From Eudorina sp. 2006-703-Eu-15 (taxonomy: Eukaryota > Chlorophyta > Chlorophyceae > Chlamydomonadales > Volvocaceae): a stretch of 64,000 nt of DNA. Position numbers and translations under genes: made by a program. Location: positions 1,968,857 through 2,032,856 of the forward strand of contig BDSI01000005.1 of the NCBI GenBank assembly GCA_003117195.1. Direction: 5' to 3'. Shown here one piece after another: positions 49,068 through 60,100 of the stretch (its first letter is position 1; the number at the start of each line of letters is the position of its first letter). The notes beneath the pieces are model-generated. The model was given only the letters and a program-made list of their open reading frames with translations. It did not search any database and was not told the origin of the DNA.

Positions 49068-52000
49068 TCACCGCGCGTCCACCAGACTGGGTTCAAACAC
49101 CCCCTCGGGCGCCTCCAGCCCCATCAGGTTGAGCAGCGTGGCCGCCACGTTGGCCAGACCCGCCTCCGGAATGTCGTTCCGAAACCGAACCCGCGCAGGC
49201 AGCCCCGCCCCGCCGATCAGGCACGGCACGGGCGCGTTGGTGTGACCCGGGTACGGCAGCGGCCGCATGTCATCGTCGTACAGAGGGCAGCCGTACACGT
49301 CCCGCTGCACCATGTCGTCGGCGCTGCCGTGGTCTGACGTCAGCAGCCACCTGCCGTTGACCGCGTCAACGGCGGACAGCAGGTCGCGTACGGCAGCGTC
49401 AACGGCCTCGCATGCGCGGAGGGTGGCGGCCAGATCGCCTGAAGGGGTTGGGGGTTGGGGGTTGACAGTTGAGCAAAAGGGTGCGGTTGGTGAAGGAGGG
49501 AATACAGGACATTGGTAGACATGGTTGGAAGAAGGGGGGCGGAAAGGAGCGCTCACTTAGCACCCGTCGCACCCAGTCCCTCGTACCCACCCCTTCTACC
49601 TCTCCCGCAAACCCGCCACCGCCTCATCTCCCCCCCTCCGGGTCGGGTCCGCAACACACACTTCGCTTGCTGCTGCACCCGGCGGCATCGCGGCCGCGCC
49701 GCCGCGCGTACTCGCACCGTCTCCCGTTACGACGCTGCCATGCAGGTACCTGTACATCGCCACGCAAGCATTCCGAGTACTTGGGCTCTTGGGGCGTTGG
49801 GGGTGTGCCCGGGCTCGTTCCAAGGTTGGTTTTGCTTTCCTTTTTCACCTCCCCCTCCTCCCCTCACCCAGTCACCCTCACCCCCCCCACCCCACGCCCC
49901 ACCCCTCACCCGTATGTGCCGCAAGATCCGGATCCGCCAGCAGCACTCGCACCAGCCGGGGAACCTGCCCACCTCCACCCCCAGCAGCACCCGCGGCCAG
50001 GGCCTCCTTCACCGCCGCCGCGAGCAGGGGTGCTTGTGGGGCGGGAACCTTGCCTGGCTCGCTCTTGCCCGAGGGGGGAAGCTGCAGCCGGGGGCGGGGA
50101 GCGCGACGGGATCAGGGGGATGAGGGCAGGTGAGGGCAGGTGGGGGCAGGTGGGGCACGGTATCCACCCTGTGCAGACCGGGATCGACTGATGGAGGAGG
50201 TGGCAGTGGTAGGTGGTGGGCGCGAGGGGGGCCGGAAGGGAGGGAGAGGGGGGCCGAGGGCCGCCCAGGGGGACCCCCCCGCTGCGAACCGCGCTGCGAA
50301 CCGCGCTGCGCTGCGGGGCACAGCAGCAGACCCCCGTCCGTCGACACGACTTGCGAACCGCGCTGCACGCTGCGCCGTTGGACCGCACCCCCTTACCGTA
50401 CCCGTACCATGATGTGCTCGTCCAATTTGTCGTGCAGCTTGCCGGACGAGAGGCCCGCCCAGCCGAATGTAAGGTGGCCCCCGCTGGCGGCCTCCCCCAC
50501 CGCCAGGCTGGGCAGCTGGTTGGCGGCCAGGAAGCGGCCCAGCAGCCGCTGGCCCCGGCCCCGCGGGGGGCCCACGAGGACGTGCCGGGGCAGCCGGGCG
50601 GACCTGTCGTACTGTGTAAGGCCCACCACGGTTAGGTCCTGTTGGAATGGAACAGAGAGGTACGGGGTCAAAGGAGGTGCGTGGGTCGTGGGGATTGTGG
50701 CGCTGAGTAAGGTAATGGAGCCACAAGACGTAAGGCCCCCCACGGCCCCCCACGGCCCCTCACCTTTGGCACCCGGACCCGCTCGAAGCCGCTGAACGCG
50801 CCCTCCCCCTCCCCCTCGGGGGCCTCCAGCGCCGCAGCTAGCTGAACCATCCGGTCCGCGCGGAAGTTGAATAGAAGTACGGCATCGCCGTCCTCGATGA
50901 GACCCACGGGTCGGGGCTCGCTGCGGGGCGCGGCGGCCGCGGCGCGGCGGCGGCGGCGGCGGCCGCGGCTGCTCGTGTCCCCGGCTTGCAGTCCGTCGCC
51001 GCCCGTGTCGTCTTCGTCGTCGTCGCTCTCGAATTCGTCGTCATCATCGCTGTCGTACTCGTCGCTATCGTACCCATCACCATCCTCTTCTTCTTCCTGC
51101 TGCTTCTCGACAATGACGAAGGGCTCCAGATGCTGATCAGGCACGGGCGCGCTTTCGGAGCCCTGTACGGCAAGAGACGAGCGGACATACGCGTTCAACC
51201 CCTCACCCGCCGGAGTCACGACCGCGCACCACGTTACAGAGCCCCACTCCCAAACCCCAAAAAGCAAGCCCCTCACCCCTAACCCCCAACCTGGCAACTC
51301 CCTCTCCGCGCCCTTGCCAGCCCTTCATAACCCCGCCTCAGCCTCCCCTCTTGGCCCCCTTAGACCACCAACATCTGATCTCCAACCGCGAATCTCCCGG
51401 CCCCTGGAGTCACCCGCAAGTCCTCATGTGCGTTACCCGTTGGCCCCCAATGCGCGTCAGGGCCCCGCGCGGCCGCCTCCCCGGGCGATCCCCTGCAGCC
51501 AACCCGCGCAAACCCCCTCTCACCCTCATCCCTCACCCCGTCACCCTCACCCTCAGCTTGATGACAGCCGTGAGCGCGTCCGTGAACTTGTACGGCGCCT
51601 GTCCGAGCACGTGCGCATCCCAGCCCCGCTTCACCACCGACCAATCGGACTGCGTCGAGATGGGCAGGGGGGCCGGCGGGTTGGCAGGAGGCAACGGCGG
51701 GGGAAGGGGTGGCGCACATGGCGCAGCAGACGCCGATGGCGCAGGCAGGTCAAGAGGCGCAGCAGACGGCGCGGGCTGAAATCGTGGTACGGTGTACGGC
51801 ATCAGGCATCAGCATCGTTTTACGACATGATGTACGTCGTCCCAGATGCGCTCCACCCAAACGCTTCAACGACCACCAACCACCTCAACCAGCTGCCTCA
51901 ACCACCCCAACCACCGCACCACGCAAGTACACTGAGTTATGTTGGGTGTGCCCGGGTTCGTTCTTCGGGTTTATTTCTTTGTTCAATTTAACCCCAACCA

Positions 52001-52718
52001 CCTGATAACGGTCCATCGTGACTCGCATCCGCCCGCCGCCGCTCGCGATCCGCGCGTCGCAGCCCGCCGCGCGCAGCTCCGCCAGCTGTACCTCCAGCTC
52101 GTCCACATATACGACACTGGAGCCGTCCGGTACGTCCCGGCCGTCCAGCAGTACATGCAGCCGTACACGCTTCGCGCCGCGCGCCGCCGCGCCGCGCAGC
52201 AGCGCCGTCAGATGGCGGGCGCTCGAATGCACGCCGCCGTCCGACAGGAGTCCGATTAGGTGAAGTGTACGGCCGGCGCGAAGCGCTTCGACGATTCGAC
52301 GCCAGCCGGCGCTGCGGAACAACGCGCCACTGGCGATCGCCTCGTCGACCAGCGTCGAAGCGTACGGCAGCCTGCGGCCGCACGCCAGGGTGAGGTGGCT
52401 TGCCTCGCTGTGCGCGATGTCGCCGACGGCGGCGGCGGCGGCGGTCTCCGTCCCCGGCGGCGCCGTCGCCAGCCCGACGGCGGCGCCGTGGGCGCAGAGC
52501 GTACGGAAGCGGCCCGTCGCGGCGGCGGCGGCGCGCGCGGCGTCCAGCGCGGGCGTGGCGGCGGCGCGGAGGGTGTTGTGGCGGTCGGGGGCGCCGCCGA
52601 CGTCGCCGGCGTCGGCAACGCCGCTGAGTAGGATCACGAGCAGCGGCCCCGCTGGCGGCGGAATGACGGGGTGCGGCTGGAGGGCGTAGTCCAGGTCGGG
52701 GTCCTGGGCGGTGCCGTT

Positions 52719-52776
<58 letters not shown>

Positions 52777-53536
52777 CAGAACCAAACAGAGACGTCTATG
52801 TGTGCATAGAAATCATTGGTGTTACTCTTAGGGTTCAAGGTAGCACGGGGCGCAGGCCCTCCGGCGCTCGGGCGTCTACCCGACAAGAAACCCCCTGCCG
52901 TACATCCGTGTGTGTCGGGTGGGTCTGGGGTGGGTTAGCCCGGGGGGGCAGCCGCCCCTCGCTCCATAGCAGCAGGGGGGGGAGCGAGACACCCACGGTC
53001 GCCGCCGGGACCAAGGGCCTCCACGGCCGTTTGCTGTACTAACCACCGTCGTACTCACCAGCTCGTCCTCTGGTTCCGGATCCGGATCCCAGATCTCCTC
53101 GGGAGGGGGCGGCGCGACGGCCGTACGCCCAGCGCTGACGGGGATCGGCGTGGGCCCCGCCCCCGCCGCCGCCCCGGGGGCTGTCCCTGGAGCCGCCAAC
53201 GAGGGCAGCGGCGCCGGGTCATCGCCCTGGGTTTGCCGTACGACATATTGGGGGCCGGACGCGAAAAGGGGGCGGGCGAATAAGAACAAATACAAGTCAT
53301 TTCCCGAATCTCGGATAGGTGGTCTGCCGTACCGACCTACAATACCCGGGAGACGACTCTCCTCAGTGCTCTGTAGATGTCCCCAGTGAGCCCTAACCCC
53401 CCGTTCCGACCCTGCCTCTGCCGTACGACAGACACATGCAGTACGCATGCCGTACCAGACGGATGACTTCGTCATCTGGATGGGCGGGGCGGGGAGGCAG
53501 CGGCCGCGACGGGGTCTCCCGAGCCGACTCCTCAGC

Positions 53537-53569
<33 letters not shown>

Positions 53570-53764
53570 TGGCGGCGGCGGCACAGACTCTGGCTCTGGT
53601 TCCGGATCCGGCGCCGGTGCTGGCCCTGGCGGCGGCGGCGCCGGCGGTGGCGCTTCCGCCACTTCATCGGCCGGGATGGCGGCCGGCGGCTCGCCGGCCG
53701 GCGGCGCTGGCGACGAAGCCGCTGCCGCCGCCCCCTCACCTTCCATCGCCTCTTCCGTCTGCAT
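49068..53764 (-). CDS. iPGM-like domain protein (divergent 2,3-BPG-independent phosphoglycerate mutase)
   Basis: Exons 53758-53456 (or from ATG 53764), 53226-53059, 52703-52002, 51649-51551, 51162-50764, 50638-50408, 50081-49910, 49438-49068; 816 aa from the internal ATG. After a Pro/Glu-rich leader comes a whole plant-type iPGM: LHLIGLLSDGGVHS, LLDGRDVPDGSS, IASGGGRMRVTMDRYQ, DWSVVKRGWDAHVLG, FNFRADRM, DLAAHTGDLAAT, LTSDHGSADDMVQRD and GHTNAPVP, ending at FEPSLVDAR. Metal ligands equivalent to D403, H407, D444, H445 and H462 and nucleophile S62 (HSEASH) remain. The Asp of the usual LDGWG is Ser (LLSGVA), and the Lys of the (S/T)ETxKxxH segment is replaced (VGEAASGGH). A roughly 60-residue Glu/Asp/Arg insert precedes GLIEDGDAV. 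Glycolytic activity is therefore doubtful. Exon 53758-53456 is also phase-compatible with the upstream ankyrin exons. Confidence 0.84.
52723..52769. repeat. (AC)n microsatellite
   Basis: About 23 AC units lie just upstream (gene sense) of the acceptor of the exon that opens the iPGM domain. Confidence 0.98.
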
Positions 53765-53920
53765 TTCATGTTTTCATCCATCCCGGGAGGGGCCCACGGA
53801 AGGGCCCCGAGGACAACCCAGTCACTCACCCGCGGAACAGTATCATCGGAGCAAAGGCCACTACATACGGTATATAACCCTTAGACAGGACCCGGAAGCC
53901 TATCCACACTGTAACGGTAC

Positions 53921-53930
53921 TATATATATA
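53921..53930 (-). promoter_or_regulatory. TATA-like TATATATATA element upstream of the iPGM block
   Basis: A perfect alternating TA run about 160 bases upstream of the ATG at 53764. A second AT patch (TATATAAC) lies at about 53871-53878. In otherwise GC-rich DNA this is a credible core promoter for a separate or alternative iPGM transcript. Confidence 0.4.
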
Positions 53931-54139
53931 CGGTATTCGACATTTTCGGAAGTCTCACAGCCGGTACACCAACCCTGCTAGTCATTACCATGACCGGTAC
54001 ACGCATGGCTTCGAAAGGCGGACGGCGGGCGAGGGCTCATCGAGACTAAGGGTCTGTGCCGCCCGCCCGTCGCAGCAGCAGCAGCAGCACCGCCCTCACC
54101 TCCATGGCGCCATTGACCCACGGGTCGGTCCTGCCTCAC

Positions 54140-57100
54140 CTCCTCCTCCTCGCAGTCCAGGGGGGGTAGCGGCGGCGCCCCCCAGGATGTCGCCCGGGTG
54201 ACGTTGTCCTGCTGCGCCTGGAGCGCCTCGAGCTCCTCCTTCAGGTGAGGGGGTGAAAGGAGGCGAGGGGGTACAGGGAGTAAAGAGAGTAAAGAGGGGT
54301 GGAAGGGAGTAAGAAGGGGTGTTTAGGGGGTGGTCATGAAGGAGTTGTGGGTTTGGCGGCTTGGGCGGGTGAGGGATGGGGTGAGGCAGGACGGCCGGAG
54401 CGGCTAGAGGGGCGTGCCCCGAGGCCAGCTTGGGAGAGGGTGCTGAGCCATTGAGCTGTGCAGTGCAGGGGCGGGTCGAGAGCCGAGAGGGTAGGCGGGA
54501 ACAAAGACCCGCGGGTCGGCCGCTCGGCAGGGGTCCAGCAATGCCAGTCTGTACTGGCCTCGCCTGCCCCGAGAAATACCCGGTCACTGTTGTAGCTGTT
54601 GAGCTTTTGGGTCAGGAGCGGGTTTGCTACCGCACTTACTGTTCCCCTTCCTCCTCCTTCCCCTCCTCGTGCACCCACACTCCCACACAAACACATAGTC
54701 ACATACCCGGGCTGCCGCGCCCGCGCCACGTCCACCCCCCCACCCCGCCCCCGGCTCACCTCCAGCTTCCGGGCGGCTTCCCGGGCTCGTACCGAGGACG
54801 ACGTAGACGGCGGTCCCGAACCACCGACCCGTGGGTCGGTGGCCTCCTCTTCCGCCTCGCCCGACTCGTGGCCTTGCTGCCCCGGGTTCCCCACCTCCCC
54901 CGGTGCGCGTTCAGCTTCCGCAGCCGCCGCCTCATCCCCCGCCTCCGCCGCATCCGACTGCGTACGACAAAAAGGCGCAAGCAGGCCTGTCGTACCGAAC
55001 GCAAAAAAGATTCATTTCCATTCCACAGACCTCTTCCTACTCTACATCGCGGTGCTGGGACGCGGCGCTAGGGCCCCCCTCCTCATGCACCCGCGAGACA
55101 CGGCTGCTTATACAAACCCGCTGCCCCTCCCTCCCGCCCTGCATCGCACCTCGGAGGCTGCAGGGGCCGATGGATCCTCCGCCTCCCCGGCTTCCCCCGC
55201 GCCGGCGGCCGTCACCTCCTCCTCCTTCTCTGTCTTCTCCTCCTCGCCCTCCTCCTCCTCCTCCTCTGCTCCCTGCCACTCCTCGCCCGCCGGCGCTGCC
55301 GGCACCTCCTCCGGCTGCTCGGCGGGTGCCCCGGCGCCCCCTTCCTCCTGCTCCTGCGCCTGCTCCTCCCGCTGTCCATCCTCCACCCCCTCCCCCTCCC
55401 CCTCTTCGGGGGGAAGGGGTGCCGGTGTGGGTTCCTGAGGGGCGCAGTCGCCGCACGGGAACCAACATAAGGCCCACACGTAAGGCCCATGGCCCGCGTG
55501 TGTGTTTAATGTCAAAACCACCCAGACCATGTATGTATATATGTGTGTATATGTGTGTGTGGCAACCACCGCGGGCGCCGCAGCGACCAGTCCCACCCCT
55601 CCAATTCAATATCTCACAAAGTGCCACACGCGGGGGGCGGGGGGGAGGGCAGCACAGCAGCGCACACAGAACAAGCACGCGGGGGGGGGAAGGGGGGGAC
55701 GCACCCGGGCCTCCGGTCGCGAGTCGGGTCGCTGCGGGGGAGTTTCCCCGGGGGGGGAGGGCTGCGGGGGGCCTGGGGAGACGGGTCGGTTGGCGGGCGA
55801 CGCGGGGCCATCCGCCGCCCCCTCCGAGGGCTCCCCCTCCCCCTCCGCCTCCGCCTCCGCGTCCTTCAGCTCCGCGGCCCTCCCGCCCGAAGCGATGGGT
55901 GCCAGCGGTTGTGGCGGGGCCGCAGGTGGAGAACGCGGCGGCGGCGGCGGCGGCGGCGCCTGGGCTGGTGGTGGTGGTGTCAGGGTCCCGGTCCCCGGGG
56001 ATGTGAGCGGGCTGGGCAGCGCGGGGGAGCGAGGAGCCTGTCGGGCGGGGGAGGCAGGGGGAGGGGGAGGGGCCGGGGGAGGGGCGGGAGAGGGGAGGCA
56101 GTAATGTCACAGGATGAAAGGAAGGAAGTCCCAGCAATGCACAACAAGTATCACGGACATGATGCGTGTCTCGTCACGCAAAGATAATGATGGTCGTACT
56201 GCAGTATGGATGGCCGTACTGTGCCGTACCTGGAGGGGTGACGCAGGCGCAGGCTGCTGGCGCTCGGGCGAGCGGCGGGTGATGACGGGGAGGGCGGCCC
56301 GACCGCCGCCGCCACCGCCACCGCCACCGCCACCGGCGGCCGCGGCCGCCCCGCGGGCCAGTGTCGGTGACCCAAGGGTCGGTAACCCCTGACGCCGGAG
56401 TGGGAGTTTGGCATCCGGTCGGTTGGTTCGTTAGTCGATTGGTTGCATAGGCACGTCATACAAAGCATGGGGTGCTATCCCCAATCGCTGCAAGGGTCTG
56501 CTAGGGTTTGGGTTTGCATGGGGTCTGCTGGGGTGCTATCCCCAATCGTTCGGCCCCTCCCTCCCTACCTGCCTGCCTCCCTCCCTCCCTACCTACCTAC
56601 CTACCTACCTACCTACCTCTCCCTGCCTCTCCCTCCGCGTACCTTATTGTTTCTGCGGTGGCCATTGGCCGGCGGCTGCGGCTGCGGCTGCGGGCCCATG
56701 CGAGCCGCTGGAGCCGCTGCAGCCGCAGCCGCCACGGGCGAGGTTCTGTGGCGGCAGGGTGAAAGGGAGCCCTGCGACAGACAGACAGACAGACAGACGC
56801 ACATACAGGTACGGTAAGACCAGGCGGGCAGGTAAGACCAGGCGGGCAGGTGAGACCAGGCGGGCAGGTGAGACCAGGCGGGCAGGTGAGACCAGGCGGG
56901 CAGGTAAGACCAGGCGGGCAGGTGAGACCAGGCGGGCAGGTAAGACCAGGCGGGCAGGTGAGACCAGGCGGGCAGGTGAGACCAGGCGGGCAGGTGAGAC
57001 CAGGCGGGCAGGTGAGACCAGGCGGGCAGGTGAGACCAGGCGGGCAGGTGAGACCAGGCGGGCAGGTGAGACAGGCGGGCAGGTGAGACCAGGCGGGCAG

Positions 57101-60100
57101 GTGAGACCAGGCGGGCAGGTGAGACCAGGCGGGCAGGTGAGACCAGGCGGGCAGGTGAGACCAGGCGGGCAGGTGAGACCAGGCGGGCAGGTAAGACCAG
57201 GCGGGCAGGTGAGACCAGGCGGGCAGGTGAGACCAGGCGGGCAGGTGAGACCAGGCGGGCAGGTGAGACCAGGCGGGCAGGTAAGACCAGGCGGGCAGGT
57301 AAGACCAGGCGGGCAGGTGACACCAGGCGGGCAGGTGAGACCAGGCGGGCAGGTGAGACCAGGCGGGCAGGTGAGACAGGCGGGCAGGTGAGACCAGGCG
57401 GGCAGGTGAGACCAGGCGGGCAGGTGAGACCAGGCGGGCAGGTAAGACCAGGCGGGCAGGTAAGACCAGGCGGGCAGGTAAGACCAGGCGGGCAGGTAAG
57501 ACCAGGCGGGCAGGTAAGACCAGGCGGGCAGGTAAGACCAGGCGGGCAGGTAAGACCAGGCGGGCAGGTGAGACCAGGCGGGCAGGTGAGACCAGGCGGG
57601 CAGGTGAGACCAGGCGGGCAGGTGAGACCAGGCGGGCAGGTGAGACCAGGCGGGCAGGTGAGACCAGGCGGGCAGGTGAGACCAGGCGGGCAGGTGAGAC
57701 CAGGCGGGCAGGTGAGACCAGGCGGGCAGGTGAGACCAGGCGGGCAGGTGAGACCAGGCGGGCAGGTGAGACCAGGCGGGCAGGTGAGACCAGGCGGGCA
57801 GGTGAGACCAGGCGGGCAGGTGAGACCAGGCGGGCAGGTGAGACCAGGCGGGCAGGTGAGACCAGGCGGGCAGGTGAGACCAGGCGGGCAGGTGAGACCA
57901 GGCGGGCAGGTGAGACCAGGCGGGCAGGTGAGACCAGGCGGGCAGGTGAGACCAGGCGGGCAGGTGAGACCAGGCGGGCAGGTGAGACCAGGCGGGCAGG
58001 TGAGACCAGGCGGGCAGGTGAGACCAGGCGGGCAGGTGAGACCAGGCGGGCAGGTGAGACCAGGCGGGCAGGTGAGACCAGGCGGGCAGGTGAGACCAGG
58101 CGGGCAGGTGAGACCAGGCGGGCAGGTAAGACCAGGCGGGCAGGTAAGACCAGGCGGGCAGGTAAGACCAGGCGGGCAGGTAAGACCAGGCGGGCAGGTA
58201 AGACCAGGCGGGCAGGTAAGACCAGGCGGGCAGGTAAGACCAGGCGGGCAGGTAAGACCAGGCGGGCAGGTAAGACCAGGCGGGCAGGTAAGACCAGGCG
58301 GGCAGGTAAGACCAGGCGGGCAGGTAAGACCAGGCGGGCAGGTAAGACCAGGCGGGCAGGTGAGACCAGGCGGGCAGGTGAGACCAGGCGGGCAGGTGAG
58401 ACCAGGCGGGCAGGTGAGACCAGGCGGGCAGGTGAGACCAGGCGGGCAGGTGAGACCAGGCGGGCAGGTGAGACCAGGCGGGCAGGTGAGACCAGGCGGG
58501 CAGGTGAGACCAGGCGGGCAGGTGAGACCAGGCGGGCAGGTGAGACCAGGCGGGCAGGTGAGACCAGGCGGGCAGGTGAGACCAGGCGGGCAGGTGAGAC
58601 CAGGCGGGCAGGTAAGACCAGGCGGGCAGGTGAGACCAGGCGGGCAGGTGACACCAGGCGGGCAGGTGAGACCAGGCGGGCAGGTGAGACCAGGCGGGCA
58701 GGTGAGACCAGGCGGGCAGGTAAGACCAGGCGGGCAGGTGAGACCAGGCGGGCAGGTGAGACCAGGCGGGCAGGTAAGACCAGGCGGGCAGGTAAGACCA
58801 GGCGGGCAGGTAAGACCAGGCGGGCAGGTAAGACCAGGCGGGCAGGTAAGACCAGGCGGGCAGGTAAGACCAGGCGGGCAGGTAAGACCAGGCGGGCAGG
58901 TGAGACCAGGCGGGCAGGTGAGACCAGGCGGGCAGGTGAGACCAGGCGGGCAGGTAAGACCAGGCGGGCAGGTAAGACCAGGCGGGCAGGTGAGACCAGG
59001 CGGGCAGGTAAGACCAGGCGGGCAGGTAAGACCAGGCGGGCAGGTAAGACCAGGCGGGCAGGTAAGACCAGGCGGGCAGGTAGACCAGGCGGGCAGGTGA
59101 GACCAGGCGGGCAGGTGAGACCAGGCGGGCAGGTGAGACCAGGCGGGCAGGTGAGACCAGGCGGGCAGGTAAGACCAGGCGGGCAGGTAAGACCAGGCAG
59201 CTATCCGCGGGGAAGTATCGGAAGACGCCCCCGGCCCGCACCGACCTGGGACGGCAGCAGCAGCAGCGGCAGCGGCAGTGCCGGCAGCACCCCCGTGGAC
59301 GCCCTCCGGTTGCGGCCGTCGTGCACTCGGCCCGGACTGCCGCGCCCCATGGCGGTGCGGCCGCCGCCCGCGGGGCCCCACAGCCGCTCGAACGGCTGTG
59401 ACCGTCCCACCAGGGTTGGGAGGGAGGGAGGGAGGGCATTGTTAGGCAACGGGGCAGAGGAGGAGCGGGCGGGTGGGAAGGCACGCGGCACGGCATTGTG
59501 TGTACCCGTGTGTGTGTGTGTGGGGGGGGGGGGGCGGGAGGGAGAGGGGTGCTTGTGGGCATTTGTGGGCGTGTGTGGCTGTGTAATTAGGCAGACAGAA
59601 CACAGGTGTGTGTATGTGGGTGTGGGTGGATGAGTTGGCACGATCGGCCTGCTGACATCCATCTTTATCTGTAACTGAACCTTAACTGGCCAGTAACTGT
59701 GCACTACTGCACTTCAGCTCCCCCGCTGTGCAACCACCACCACCTCCGCCGCACGTACGGTACCTGCGAGGTCGCGGCCCCTCCGCCGCCGCCGCCGCCG
59801 TAGCCGGGTCCCGACCCCTCCGCCGCATCCCCGCAGTGCTCCCACCACTTGCCGCCGCCGCCGCCACCGCCCCCCGTTGCTGCTGCTACTGCTGCTACTA
59901 CTGCCGCGCTCCGGTGTGTGACGTCCGCCCTCCGTATGCTGCCTCCGTGGAAGGGCGGCGCCACCACCGCCCCGCTGGCGGAGGCCCGCAGAAGCGACTT
60001 GATGCCGCCTCTGCCTCCGCCCCCTCCGCTGCCCCCTCCGCTGCCCCCCGCGGCCTCCGCCGCTCCGTTGCCTGGCCCTGGTCCCGGCCCAGCCCTGGCC

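Noticed and set aside
53456..53764. Treating this Pro-rich exon as certainly the first exon of an independent iPGM gene
   Set aside because: The acceptor at 53759-53760 is good and phase-compatible with the upstream acidic exon, so the start at 53764 is only one of two readings.
56609..59562. Three overlapping minus-strand ORFs of 680-970 codons and a 570-codon plus-strand ORF
   Set aside because: They are translations of the 18-bp minisatellite. The unit length is a multiple of three and lacks stops in these frames, and the flanking exons splice the region out.
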